DNA of 51,421 bases from a virus: the IMG/VR virus record IMGVR_UViG_3300021598_000186, positions 1 to 51,421 of that record, one strand, 5' to 3'. The notes beneath the pieces are model-generated. The model saw nothing but the letters and a program-made list of their open reading frames with translations, had not been told where the DNA came from and did not search any database. Made by a program: the position numbers and the translations under genes. Shown here in pieces: positions 1 to 8,403 of the stretch. The stretch's first letter is position 1. Every line of letters starts with the position of its first letter.

Positions 1-18
1 GTCTTCATAATGACGGCG

Positions 19-50
19 GTAAACAAATATACGCTAACACATTTGTTTAC
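19..50. repeat. Perfect 10-bp inverted repeat
   Basis: Arms GTAAACAAAT (19-28) and ATTTGTTTAC (41-50) are exact reverse complements around a 12-base loop. The repeat lies in a stretch (1-99) where I see no gene. It could be an RNA stem-loop, a processing site or a protein-binding site. The stem is AT-rich and has no T-tract directly after it, so it is not a classical terminator by itself. Confidence 0.6.
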
Positions 51-52
51 GT

Positions 53-73
53 GGGGCTTTTCTCCCCTCTTTT
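53..73 (+). terminator. Weak hairpin plus T-tract, possible terminator
   Basis: GGGG (53-56) can pair with CCCC (64-67) over a 7-base loop, and the plus strand then reads TCTTTTT. The stem is only 4 bp. It would act on plus-strand transcripts entering from the left, for which there is no gene in view. It is offered only as a possible site. Confidence 0.25.
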
Positions 74-99
74 TACCTTTGCTTATCCTTTTCAAACAA

Positions 100-252
100 C
101 TAAATCGCAGGTTTTAAGCGATCTTCATCCATAAATGGGTAGTAGTTGAGTACCATTGCGGCATGGAATTCCGTCCCTGTGACCACCAAATGACCAGGTT
201 TAGAGCGCACGAACTTAGGCCTGCGCCAGCCAAAAACCGCTTTTAATTTGCC
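100..252 (-). other. Open frame without ATG, possible gene remnant or tiny gene
   Basis: On the minus strand an in-frame stop at 253-255 is followed by 50 sense codons and a TAG at 100-102. The peptide looks protein-like (it includes FGWRRPKFVRSKPGH and ends MDEDRLKPAI) but has no ATG near its beginning. The only plausible start is a GTG at 210, which would give 36 residues. It lies just after the GIY-YIG gene in the -1 frame, and I see no slippery heptamer at the junction. It may be the 3' end of a broken gene, a small GTG-started gene or chance. I do not recognise the family. Confidence 0.3.
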
Positions 253-677
253 TTATTTTGTTCTAAAAGACGCTGTCTTAGTATGTTTGATCCGCCTACT
301 CTGACGTTTATAATGCCATTATAATAGTCATCTGTTTCTAAAACTCTGCGTTCAAACTGCTCTCTTGCCTCTAAATATGACATTTCTGCCTTGGATTTGC
401 AAAGGTAAAGTATTTCTCTGGTGAAGTTTTCCGGACCTAGTGCTTGGACATCTGCGTTTAACCTATCAGATGAACCCCAGTAGTCGCGCCAATCGCTTTC
501 TACTGTTGATCTTCTTTTAAGTTTTTTGCCTTTTAGTGGTGGTTTCGTGCGTTTAAACTGTGCTAGTTTCTTGCCTATGTATTTCTGCCCGGTTTTGAGA
601 TTCGTGATGAGGTAAACAAAGCCAATATAGCCTTCTGGAATTTCTTCTACAATTTGATTTTGATACGTCCACAGCAC
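243..677 (-). CDS. GIY-YIG nuclease-like protein
   Basis: This 144-residue protein has a GIY-YIG-type opening. GFVYLITN (residues 19-26) gives the first strand and KYIGKK (32-37) the second. A basic stretch follows (41-58), and Glu/Arg-rich helices around 96-111 could supply the catalytic Arg and Glu. GIY-YIG domains cut DNA and occur in T4 Seg homing nucleases and in repair enzymes. No separate DNA-binding domain is visible, so a homing role is not shown. The start is a GTG one base after the TGA of the upstream gene, so translation is probably coupled to it. It is the last clear gene of the minus-strand gp55-gp47-gp46 run. The fold is fairly sure, the biological role is not. Confidence 0.6.
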   Translation of the reverse strand: MLWTYQNQIVEEIPEGYIGFVYLITNLKTGQKYIGKKLAQFKRTKPPLKGKKLKRRSTVESDWRDYWGSSDRLNADVQALGPENFTREILYLCKSKAEMSYLEAREQFERRVLETDDYYNGIINVRVGGSNILRQRLLEQNKAN

Positions 678-908
678 TCACTTAGTTATTTTAGGTGGTC
701 TGCCTAACATGCCTTTTCTGGCTGCCTTTCGTTGTTCTCGTTTTTCTTGTATTTCTACTCGCCTTGTGCTTGCCTCGTTGCGTATTTCTGAAAGCCAATA
801 CCGTGCCTTAATGCCTGCCTCGTCGCTGCCTTTATATTCGAACCGTTCTTGCCATTTAAAGTATTCTTGAAATGCACGTATCATACGATCGTGTGCTTCT
901 GTACTCAC
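678..908 (-). CDS. Small basic helical protein, unknown function
   Basis: This 76-residue protein is predicted to be mostly helical and is very basic at the C-terminus (EKREQRKAARKGMLGRPPK near residues 55-73), which would suit nucleic-acid or protein binding. It starts with GTG, and the start overlaps the gp46 stop by 4 bases (GTGA), the usual mark of translational coupling. The next gene begins right after its TGA. Similar short proteins seem to accompany gp46 in marine T4-like phages, but that is from memory. I cannot assign a function. Confidence 0.6.
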   Translation of the reverse strand: MSTEAHDRMIRAFQEYFKWQERFEYKGSDEAGIKARYWLSEIRNEASTRRVEIQEKREQRKAARKGMLGRPPKITK

Positions 909-2683
909 GCAACGATCTCCACGTCATTACTATAACTGGTAAATCCGTTTTCTTTGATAACTTTTAACACATGATTTACACGGCTAGTTAGGTCATCCCT
1001 ATGAGAAATTAAGAATACATTCTTATCACGCTCACGGGTCATCTTCTTTAGAACGGCAATTGAACTTTCTACCCCACTAGCATCCATACCAGAGTCGACT
1101 AATTCGTCAATAAACAGTAAATTAATGCTGTGATATAAGTTTTCCCACACATCACGGAACGCCCACGACATTGAAAGTATTAGTCTGTTACGTTCACCGC
1201 GACTTAAATTGTCAAAATCTAAGTCTTGGCCTAGTTGAGTAATAATTACAGATAGATCGTTTTGGAATTCTACAATATGAGGAAGCCCAATTTTGTCTAG
1301 ATAATAAGTTAATCGTTGATTTAAGAACGCCAAGTTTTGATCTATAATCTTTTTACGAACAAAACTGTCTTTGTTAGTTAACAGTTTATATAGGAATTCT
1401 TGATGATCCTTGACTTTAGTTAAATCATTGATATGATTCCAATCAATTTCTTGTACGGCTGTGTTTTTTAGTTCTTCAATTTGTTCAGCGTAAGGATTAG
1501 TTTCTGCCTGTTTCACAGACAGATCTTTTGCCAACGAACTCAATGTGTTTTTATGATTCAGTGCTTGCTCTAAGTTATCATAGTGTACTTTAGGACAATC
1601 TCCCAGATCACCTAGCAAACTTAATGCTTCAGATAGGTCTTGCAGTTCTTTGGCAAATTCAACGATGGAAGATTCAGATTCTGAAATCTGTTTTTGCTTA
1701 CCTCTTAACATTTCTGTATGTTTGACATCGTGAAGGTCCTGACCACAACTGTGACATTTATGATCTTCCAGGGTTTTTAATTCTTTTGAAAGTTTTTCTA
1801 GTATTTTTTGTTCTTTTTCTACACTGGCAGTTTGTTTAGCAATCAATGTAACTAGAGTATCTCTTTCTTTTTTGTGCTCACTCCACTCTGCCAGTCGCCT
1901 TTGCGCAGCGATTTCTAGATCAATGTCTATAGTTTCTAAACGATCTATGCTTTTTAATAGATCCTCAGCAGTTTTTTCTTTTTGATCTTCCCAAAGTTTT
2001 TGTTTTCTTTCTAAAGAATCAATACTTTGTTGTATTCGATCATTAGATGCTTTAACAGTTTCTATTCTTGTGTTTTCTGTAGCGATGGCATCTTTGGTTT
2101 GTTTGACTTGTTCTTTGAGATTCTCTGCTTTTTCGCTGAGTAAAGTAATTCCTAGCAGTTGCTCGATAATACTTCGTTGATCAGCAGCCTTCATTGACAG
2201 GAACGGCTCGGTGTAGGTATTCAAAGCCACAAGGTGTTTGAACATTTCGTGGGTCATTCCAAACATTTCTTCAATGGCTTTTTGTGTTTCTCTACTATCA
2301 CCTTGACTTTCATCTAGGTCTTGTAGTTCTTGTTCTTCGCCGTTGATACTAAACTTAAGAAGATTAGGTTTACGACCACGTTCAATATGATATTCTACGC
2401 CATCTTTCTCAAACGTAACAGTAACTAACATACCTTTAGAATTAATCTTGTTAATAAGATTATCACGTTTGATATTAGTTAGGGCTTGACCGTAGATTGC
2501 ATAACTCAAGCCATTGATGATAGTTGTTTTGCCCGTACCGTTGCGAGCCCCAGAATCATCACCTCCTAGATCTAGATTTTCACCTAAGACTAGAGTTAAT
2601 TGACCACGGTCAAAATCAATGGCCTGGGTCTGATTGCCCACACTCATGAAATTTCGTACAGTAAGATTTTTAATCTTAATCAT
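905..2683 (-). CDS. 46: Recombination nuclease ATPase subunit gp46 (SbcC/Rad50-like)
   Basis: The protein has 592 residues, close to the T4 gp46 length (560). Walker A is GARNGTGKT (45-53). Long coiled coils flank a zinc hook with Cys310 and Cys313 (KCHSCGQ). The ABC signature is LSRGE (493-497), Walker B is LLFIDE (522-527) and the switch His is in LISHRDD (His561). With gp47 it forms the Mre11-Rad50-type complex that resects DNA ends for recombination-dependent replication and helps degrade host DNA. Its ATG overlaps the gp47 stop (ATGA), so the two subunits are translated as a pair. All expected motifs are present and nothing looks damaged. Confidence 0.93.
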   Translation of the reverse strand: MIKIKNLTVRNFMSVGNQTQAIDFDRGQLTLVLGENLDLGGDDSGARNGTGKTTIINGLSYAIYGQALTNIKRDNLINKINSKGMLVTVTFEKDGVEYHIERGRKPNLLKFSINGEEQELQDLDESQGDSRETQKAIEEMFGMTHEMFKHLVALNTYTEPFLSMKAADQRSIIEQLLGITLLSEKAENLKEQVKQTKDAIATENTRIETVKASNDRIQQSIDSLERKQKLWEDQKEKTAEDLLKSIDRLETIDIDLEIAAQRRLAEWSEHKKERDTLVTLIAKQTASVEKEQKILEKLSKELKTLEDHKCHSCGQDLHDVKHTEMLRGKQKQISESESSIVEFAKELQDLSEALSLLGDLGDCPKVHYDNLEQALNHKNTLSSLAKDLSVKQAETNPYAEQIEELKNTAVQEIDWNHINDLTKVKDHQEFLYKLLTNKDSFVRKKIIDQNLAFLNQRLTYYLDKIGLPHIVEFQNDLSVIITQLGQDLDFDNLSRGERNRLILSMSWAFRDVWENLYHSINLLFIDELVDSGMDASGVESSIAVLKKMTRERDKNVFLISHRDDLTSRVNHVLKVIKENGFTSYSNDVEIVA

Positions 2684-3690
2684 AGTTCTTTGTAAATCTC
2701 CAACAATAGGGCTTTGTCATATGCCTCGCTATCTATAGCGTTTAATTGATTCATAACGATGGTATCAACAGATTCGAAGTTAATGTCAATAGGTACAGAA
2801 GCACTCTCGACTTCAACTTTTTCGGGAATCAGCATCAATTCACGTAGATTGAACTGCGGAATAAACTGTTCTTTGATAAAGTTTGCTTCTTCAAAAGTAA
2901 TAGGCAAGTCGATGGTAACACGACAATGCATTTTTTCTTTAAGTAATTTGTCCGGTGTGTCTATGATTTGACTTAGTTTGTAAAGCCTATACACAGGCTG
3001 TCCGGGCCATGTCTTATAAACAGGAGCCGAACCCCACTCTAAGATCATCATGCCACGATCATCGTCTCCGGCGTCTGCATAATTGTGTGGGAACGCATTG
3101 CCAATATATGTAATATTGCCCTTGCTTTGACGTTTGTGAAAGTGTCCGCTGAATACATATTCCTGGTTTTGAAAATGCCCGCTCTGTAATTGACCATGAT
3201 CCGGCATCTGCACCATGGCATTCATGTAGAACAGCGGTAATTCAAAGTGTCCAAACACATATCGACTTTTGATTTTAGGAACTTCTTTCCATTCGTCCCC
3301 AATCAGCCAAGGAAGAATAGTCACATCTCCTTCTGTAAAGGGTCTTTTAATGGGCACCACATTAGGAAACAATCTCATAAATTCTACAGAATTGATTTCT
3401 CTCTTATCTTTGTAGAACAGATCATGATTGCCTAGTATAAAATAAACCTTTTCAAAGTTAGCACTTAATCTTTCTAAATTTGAAACTGTGTAGTTCATAG
3501 TACTAACATCAGTAGTTGATCTATTATGATGCCAATCACCTAAGAAAATTGCTGTCTCGCAACCTTCTGCTCGCGCAGTTTCACAAAACCAAGTTACGAA
3601 TTCTTCGCAATCTATATTGTGAGACCTGCTGCCAGATTTTAAACCAAAATGTATGTCTGTAAAACACGCAACTTTTTTAAATAGATTCAT
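2680..3690 (-). CDS. 47: Recombination nuclease subunit gp47 (SbcD/Mre11-like)
   Basis: This 336-residue protein (T4 gp47: about 340) has the five calcineurin-type metal-binding motifs in order: TDIHFG (11-16), LGDWHH (50-55), LGNHD (86-90), FGHFE (146-150) and SGHFHK (181-186). These hold the two metal ions of the Mre11 family. It is the nuclease partner of gp46, encoded just downstream with a 4-base overlap. AGGAAATT before the ATG is a plausible ribosome binding site. A sigma-70-like promoter at 3699-3727 would give an almost leaderless message, so read-through from gp55 is also likely. Confidence 0.93.
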   Translation of the reverse strand: MNLFKKVACFTDIHFGLKSGSRSHNIDCEEFVTWFCETARAEGCETAIFLGDWHHNRSTTDVSTMNYTVSNLERLSANFEKVYFILGNHDLFYKDKREINSVEFMRLFPNVVPIKRPFTEGDVTILPWLIGDEWKEVPKIKSRYVFGHFELPLFYMNAMVQMPDHGQLQSGHFQNQEYVFSGHFHKRQSKGNITYIGNAFPHNYADAGDDDRGMMILEWGSAPVYKTWPGQPVYRLYKLSQIIDTPDKLLKEKMHCRVTIDLPITFEEANFIKEQFIPQFNLRELMLIPEKVEVESASVPIDINFESVDTIVMNQLNAIDSEAYDKALLLEIYKEL

Positions 3691-3698
3691 AATTTCCT

Positions 3699-3727
3699 AT
3701 TATACAATCTCTAATAACTTAGATCAA
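3699..3727 (-). promoter_or_regulatory. Possible sigma-70-like promoter for gp47-gp46
   Basis: On the minus strand TTGATC (3727-3722) and TATAAT (3704-3699) are 17 bases apart. The -10 is a perfect consensus and the -35 matches four of six. The -35 overlaps the end of gp55. The expected transcription start is about two bases before the gp47 ATG, which would make the mRNA nearly leaderless, so the site may be fortuitous in AT-rich DNA. Confidence 0.35.
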
Positions 3728-4590
3728 TCCCAATCACCACCGCCACCTTCTGACGAACCGCCACTACTACCACCGGTAGGTCCAAAACTTCCTCCACTGG
3801 CATTCTGCCTAGTCCATGAAGGATTCATTCCATTCATTTCGAGGATGTCGTCTCTAATATTTTGGTTACGTTTTTCAATGTTGATGATACGTACGAAACT
3901 ATTGGTAACAGCAGCAGTATAATAAGCAAAAGGATTATCAGATTTACTTTCATCGAATTGTAGTCCTATTTGAGTTAGTTGTAAAATGGCTTGTCCACGC
4001 ATTTCATCGTTGTAGGTGTATCCACGGACGTTGCCTCTGGTAGCATATCTTTCACAGAGTTTTAAAAACATCCGTGCTAGATTATTGGTCATTTTTCCGT
4101 GCTCTTTATTAAATGATCCATTGTCCAACCCGCCCTTCCAATGACTTTTGCCTACACAAATTAAATTGTTATTTTCGTCAAATTTCCAATGCTGGAATGG
4201 AGGAAAGTTTACTTTCTCGTGGCTGTCGGCAGTATTCTTTAAAGTTTTTTTACGTCCCGGAGCCAATGGAATATGTTCGAACGTCATCACACGAAATACC
4301 ACATCTTGCTTGGCGATCTTTTTATAATCTATTTCAAATTCTTTTAGAGATAGTTTTTTACCTCCCTTAGACTGCGCTGCTTCGTAATTTTGTTTGGCCT
4401 GTCTTGTGGCCCTGGTGCGCTTCGCATCGGCAATAGTACGTATGTTAATTTTTTCTAAATTTGGAACGATCATATCGTACTCATGATATTCCGGACTAGT
4501 AAAACTACAATATGTATTTTTGCTTAAATGTATTTCTTTTAATAAATCCTTGTTTGTAAGATATTTTATCTTAGGTGGTTGTGTTGTCAT
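3724..4590 (-). CDS. 55: Late transcription sigma factor gp55
   Basis: This is the phage sigma-like factor that directs host RNA polymerase to late promoters. NKDLLKEI near the N-terminus matches the start of T4 gp55 (NNKELLQAI). The sigma-like core lies at about residues 165-250 (numbered from the TTG at 4599), with ERYATRGNVRGYTYNDEM followed by the NPFAYYTAAVTNSF helix and a basic helix. A stretch of roughly 120 residues separates the N-terminal motif from the core, far longer than in T4. I recall the same extension in marine relatives. The C-terminus is a Gly/Ser tail ending GGGGDWD and has no clear copy of the T4 sliding-clamp motif (SLDFLYE). I prefer the ATG at 4590; a TTG at 4599 is also in frame but only 3 bases from AGGAG. 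Confidence 0.85.
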   Translation of the reverse strand: MTTQPPKIKYLTNKDLLKEIHLSKNTYCSFTSPEYHEYDMIVPNLEKINIRTIADAKRTRATRQAKQNYEAAQSKGGKKLSLKEFEIDYKKIAKQDVVFRVMTFEHIPLAPGRKKTLKNTADSHEKVNFPPFQHWKFDENNNLICVGKSHWKGGLDNGSFNKEHGKMTNNLARMFLKLCERYATRGNVRGYTYNDEMRGQAILQLTQIGLQFDESKSDNPFAYYTAAVTNSFVRIINIEKRNQNIRDDILEMNGMNPSWTRQNASGGSFGPTGGSSGGSSEGGGGDWD

Positions 4591-4618
4591 CAATCCCAAA
4601 TACTCCTAGTAGGTAATA

Positions 4619-4627
4619 ATATTAGCA
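4619..4627 (-). promoter_or_regulatory. Possible extended -10 promoter for gp55
   Basis: On the minus strand TGCTAATAT (4627-4619) fits an extended -10 (TGn plus TAATAT). The expected start near 4612 leaves a leader of about 22 bases that contains AGGAG before the gp55 ATG. No good -35 is visible. It would be an early or middle promoter divergent from the late promoter of gp48. Confidence 0.3.
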
Positions 4628-4639
4628 TATTTTTCATAT

Positions 4640-4647
4640 AATAAATA
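4640..4647 (+). promoter_or_regulatory. T4-type late promoter before gp48
   Basis: AATAAATA matches the T4-like late consensus (TATAAATA, with NATAAATA common in marine relatives). It lies 27 bases before the gp48 ATG, with an ACGGAG ribosome binding site between them. It would be read by gp55 and opens the long plus-strand baseplate region. Confidence 0.6.
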
Positions 4648-4674
4648 GAGTTATAACGGAGTTTTTTCACCAAA

Positions 4675-5799
4675 ATGCCACTATCTATAAACCCTTTGGC
4701 TAAATTAGTTTCTTCTGTTTCTCAGCAGGTATCTGCAGCCGCAGATTCTGCTAGTGGTGCAATGAACGGAACACAATTTGCCTCTCTTAAATCTAATGTC
4801 AACGACACAGTTTCTAAACTATCGGGCGGTATTGGATCCGGTCTTAACGGCTTTACTGCATCTGCTACAACATTTGCATCCGACGCAAAAAATGCGTTAG
4901 GCGGTGTTACTGGAGCAATGGGTGGCATTGGCAATCCCATACAAAGTCTTGCTTCTAATGCACAAAGCGCCATTAGTGGTGCCGCTAATTCAGTTGGTTC
5001 TATTAGTAATGTTGCATCTAATATAGGTGCTAGTTTAGACAAACTAGGACTTGCAGGCGGCGGCTTAGGTGGCGGACTTGCTAAACTAGCAGGACAAGTA
5101 TCGTCAGCGGCAGGTATGTTGAACAATTTATTGAGTTTGGCCAGAGGAAAAAATTTACCAAGTGGAGCAGAATTATTTAGTGCTCAGGGATCTTTCGTTG
5201 AATTAAAACCGGGATCACAAAACGACTGGCGTGTAAAAGTAAATTGTAATTTTGGTCTGTTTGGAAATGCTTTTAGTAGATTGTCTGAAACAGGTGGATT
5301 TGTTTTTCCGTATCTGCCTAACATCACAGTTTCAACAAAAGCAAACTATTCACAAATTGATCCTGTACATAACATTCATCCTTTTTATGTTTATAAAAAC
5401 AGTCAAGTAGATGATATTCAGATCAGTGGTGAGTTCTCTGTTGAAACAGAACTAGATGCTGAGTATTGGATTCAAGGCACAACATTTTTTAAAACAGCCA
5501 CTAGAATGTTTTATGGTACAGGAGAGAATGTAGGTAATCCTCCAGTGATATGCCAACTCAGCGGATACGGAGCCAGAGTTTTTACCGGAATCCCAATCAT
5601 CATTAAATCTTTTAGCGTAGATTTAAAAGAAGATGTTAGTTATATGAAATATAATAAAGGCCCAGCACCTACTTGGGTACCAACTACTAGTAATATTACT
5701 ATAGTAGTTGCGCCTATCTATAATAGAACACGATTGAGACAGTTTAGTCTCAAAGATTATGCCAACGGCAATGTGGTAGCAGGATCAGGATTCGTATAA
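4675..5799 (+). CDS. 48: Baseplate tail-tube cap protein gp48
   Basis: The protein has 374 residues, against 364 for T4 gp48. The first 150 residues are low-complexity Ala/Gly/Ser (repeated SAxxxxG-type helices). The rest is a beta-rich tube-like domain ending in ITIVVAPIYNRTRLRQFSL. gp48 caps the baseplate and nucleates the tail tube together with gp54. It is the first gene after a late promoter and is followed 2 bases later by a gp53-like gene, in line with a baseplate operon. No separate gp54 is visible, so the Ala/Gly-rich part or a gene outside the window may take that role. The assignment rests on length, the C-terminal region and context. Confidence 0.65.
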   Translation: MPLSINPLAKLVSSVSQQVSAAADSASGAMNGTQFASLKSNVNDTVSKLSGGIGSGLNGFTASATTFASDAKNALGGVTGAMGGIGNPIQSLASNAQSAISGAANSVGSISNVASNIGASLDKLGLAGGGLGGGLAKLAGQVSSAAGMLNNLLSLARGKNLPSGAELFSAQGSFVELKPGSQNDWRVKVNCNFGLFGNAFSRLSETGGFVFPYLPNITVSTKANYSQIDPVHNIHPFYVYKNSQVDDIQISGEFSVETELDAEYWIQGTTFFKTATRMFYGTGENVGNPPVICQLSGYGARVFTGIPIIIKSFSVDLKEDVSYMKYNKGPAPTWVPTTSNITIVVAPIYNRTRLRQFSLKDYANGNVVAGSGFV

Positions 5800-5801
5800 T
5801 C

Positions 5802-6101
5802 ATGGCGACATATACCGCTTCTTCCCCTTATAGGAACACCAAAGAAAACAATCTATATTTAGAACTTCTAACCATACGTCCAGTTCCGGCCGAATTAGAT
5901 GATTTTTTATATACAATTGAAAATCAATATAGGCATAGACCAGATCTTCTAGCATTTGACCTTTACGGTAATTCACAGTTATGGTGGGTGTTTGTTCAAA
6001 GAAACATGAGTGTAATCAAAGATCCTATCTATGACTTTGAACCAGGCACACAAATTTATTGTCCTAAGAAATCAAATTTAGAAAAGTATTTAGGAGTCTA
6101 A
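5802..6101 (+). CDS. 53: Baseplate wedge protein gp53-like, short
   Basis: This 99-residue protein carries the region typical of gp53, RPDLLAFDLYGNSQLWWVF (46-64). This is a LysM-like fold found in gp53 and in other phage tail proteins that tie wedges together. T4 gp53 is about twice as long (196), so this is a minimal version that lacks the N-terminal half. It starts with ATG 2 bases after gp48 and ends 1 base before the next gene. In T4 gp53 completes the baseplate wedge and links it to the hub. Confidence 0.6.
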   Translation: MATYTASSPYRNTKENNLYLELLTIRPVPAELDDFLYTIENQYRHRPDLLAFDLYGNSQLWWVFVQRNMSVIKDPIYDFEPGTQIYCPKKSNLEKYLGV

Positions 6102-6102
6102 C

Positions 6103-8403
6103 GTGTCAATATTTAGAGACATTGGTCAGACAATTGGTACAGTATTAAGACCTGATGGAAATCCTGTTTCTGCTGTGACTAATCTTCCAGGCATTGCAGC
6201 AGGAGTAGCAAGAGTAATCTCCGGAGTTCCTACTGCTAATTCGGCCACTTTAAATACTTCCAAGGCTTCAAATTCTAATCAAGATTCAACAGGAACACCT
6301 GCTGTGAAAATTTTTGGATTAGACAAAATTAAAGGAGGCCCGCCTTACCCTAATGTATTAGAACAATTTGCTTCATATAGTAATATATGGACTTTGTGTT
6401 GCCTTGAACCTAGTCAGTTTAATAATCCTAATACATACAGAGGTAAACCGGGTGCTTTAAAAAATATTGTTATATCTAGTGCAGGAAGATATGACGAACA
6501 ACGGGCAAAAACATCTAACGGTTCTCCAGAATTTTTTATCGATAATATTAATTTTATTAGTAGACTAGCAGGTCAAGATGCCGGTTGGACTAATGTAACA
6601 CAATTTGAATTTGATGTCTATGAACCATACAGTATGGGATTATTTTATCAAAGTCTTTTGTCAGCAGCATTATCTGCAGGGTATCCTCATTACATTGGCG
6701 ATGTTCCTTTTTTATTAAAATTAGAATTTGTAGGGTTTGACGACAAGGGTAGAATATTTGCCAGCAAAGAACAACTGGCCAAATATTTTACAATAAAAAT
6801 TACTGAATCAGATATGAAAGTGGACGAAGGCGGCAGCAGATACAAATGCAAAGCAGTACCGTTGCACCACTCAGGATATCTAGACGGAGCCAATACATAT
6901 CCTGTTGAATTAAACATATCAGGTAATACTGTATTAGAAGTTTTAGCCAGTGGTAAAAACAGTCTAATGAATGCTCTGAATACTTCACAGTTTGAATTAG
7001 TAGATCGCAATATGATAGGAAAACCAGACCTATATGAAATAGTTTTTCCTATAGACTGGCAAGATAGAGTTGGACTAGAAGGTGGTGCAACAGCCGATAC
7101 ACTAAGAGCCATGGTGGATATTAATGCTGGAAAACCCATTAAGGCCGGAGTTAACGCAGACTTTGACACGCTTGAATACGGCCAAGGACCTATTGGTTAC
7201 AGCAGTATGGGCTTTGATGCAACATCTGGCGGAAACTATCTTTTTAAAGATGCAGCAGATACTGTTGATCCTTCTACTGGAAGAATACAGCGAGATCAAA
7301 TGAGTATCGATCCATCTCGTCGAGTTTTTACATTTGGTAAAAAAGTTCAAATTACCAATGTTATTAAATGGATAGTACTGGCCAGCGAATATTGTTCAAA
7401 AAATCTTAGACCAGAAGCCATTGATCCTAAAACCGGTCTTGTAAACTGGTTTAGAGTTGATGTACAAATTGATCTTTTAGAATACGATAAAATTAGAAAT
7501 CAGAGAGCAAAAAAATATATCTATAGAGTTGTACCGTTTAAAGTTAGCGCAGAATATTTGAAAAATCCTAGTTCTGCTACTCCTACTCAAGGCAGAGAAG
7601 CCATATGCGCGAAAAGATATGATTATTTGTATTCAGGTCAAAATAATGATATTCTAAAATTAGATCTTACATTTAACGGAATGTTTCATACAGGTCAACT
7701 ACCTAGGCCGCCTCAACAGCATGCTTCGATACAAAACGATGATAATCAATCTGCCGCTGAGACTAAGAGATTATCCGCACAGACACAGTCTGGCGCTGCG
7801 CCACAGTCGGTTACATCGGAAACAGGAACACCTGCTGTAAAACCTAATTACAAGATACAAACTGGAACATACTCCGGAGAAAAAACAGTTGAGCAAGTTA
7901 TTGCCGATGCATTCCAAGATGCTTTCCAAAACGGAAACAGAGATATGATGAATGTAAAAATGGAAATCCTAGGAGATCCATATTATCTTTCGGATTCGGG
8001 TATCTGTTCTAAGTTTTTAGGAGAGTATGGTCCAAACGAACAAATTACTGCCGAAGGTACAATGAATTGGCAAGGATCTGAAATTTTTATATTTGTAAGT
8101 TTTAGAAATCCTATTGAACCTAATCTAGGAACTACGGGTCGTGGCGGCCTATTTAATTTTCCTAAAGGGCAGTGGGTTAGTCCTTACAGCGGCCTGTATA
8201 GAGTTGTTGGGGTAGACCATAAATGGTCCAGCGGCATTTATACACAGACTCTCGATATGAATCGCATAATTAATCAAAGCGTTGACTTTGCTGGAAGGGC
8301 AGAAATTGATAGACAGAACCAATGGTTATACGAAGTTAAAGAAGCACCAAAACCAACAGGTCCGATTGATAATACAGTTTATGGTGGCGATGAAGGTGAA
8401 TAA
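6103..8403 (+). CDS. Probable baseplate hub protein (gp27 position)
   Basis: This 766-residue protein starts with GTG directly after the gp53-like gene and ends by overlapping the next ATG (TAATG). Residues 1-80 are low-complexity. Two beta-rich halves follow: about 85-260 (including SNIWTLCCLEPSQF and FEFDVYEPYSMGL) and about 590-750 (EILGDPYYL and YRVVGVDHKWSSGIYTQT). These halves resemble the tube-like domains of phage hub proteins such as gp27. A hub protein upstream of a gp5-type spike is the expected arrangement, since gp27 trimers hold gp5. It is about twice the size of T4 gp27 (391). The function is inferred from position and fold impression only. Confidence 0.45.
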   Translation: MSIFRDIGQTIGTVLRPDGNPVSAVTNLPGIAAGVARVISGVPTANSATLNTSKASNSNQDSTGTPAVKIFGLDKIKGGPPYPNVLEQFASYSNIWTLCCLEPSQFNNPNTYRGKPGALKNIVISSAGRYDEQRAKTSNGSPEFFIDNINFISRLAGQDAGWTNVTQFEFDVYEPYSMGLFYQSLLSAALSAGYPHYIGDVPFLLKLEFVGFDDKGRIFASKEQLAKYFTIKITESDMKVDEGGSRYKCKAVPLHHSGYLDGANTYPVELNISGNTVLEVLASGKNSLMNALNTSQFELVDRNMIGKPDLYEIVFPIDWQDRVGLEGGATADTLRAMVDINAGKPIKAGVNADFDTLEYGQGPIGYSSMGFDATSGGNYLFKDAADTVDPSTGRIQRDQMSIDPSRRVFTFGKKVQITNVIKWIVLASEYCSKNLRPEAIDPKTGLVNWFRVDVQIDLLEYDKIRNQRAKKYIYRVVPFKVSAEYLKNPSSATPTQGREAICAKRYDYLYSGQNNDILKLDLTFNGMFHTGQLPRPPQQHASIQNDDNQSAAETKRLSAQTQSGAAPQSVTSETGTPAVKPNYKIQTGTYSGEKTVEQVIADAFQDAFQNGNRDMMNVKMEILGDPYYLSDSGICSKFLGEYGPNEQITAEGTMNWQGSEIFIFVSFRNPIEPNLGTTGRGGLFNFPKGQWVSPYSGLYRVVGVDHKWSSGIYTQTLDMNRIINQSVDFAGRAEIDRQNQWLYEVKEAPKPTGPIDNTVYGGDEGE

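Noticed and set aside
243-677. Homing endonuclease inserted as a mobile element
   Set aside because: Only a GIY-YIG core is visible, with no DNA-binding extension and no flanking split gene that I can show.
4722-5126. 134-codon minus-strand frame within gp48
   Set aside because: Its Ala/Pro-rich product mirrors the Ala/Gly-rich repeats of gp48; no independent signal.
6690-7169. 159-codon minus-strand frame within the hub gene
   Set aside because: Complement shadow of a coding region; low-complexity Ser/Leu-rich product and no neighbours on that strand.
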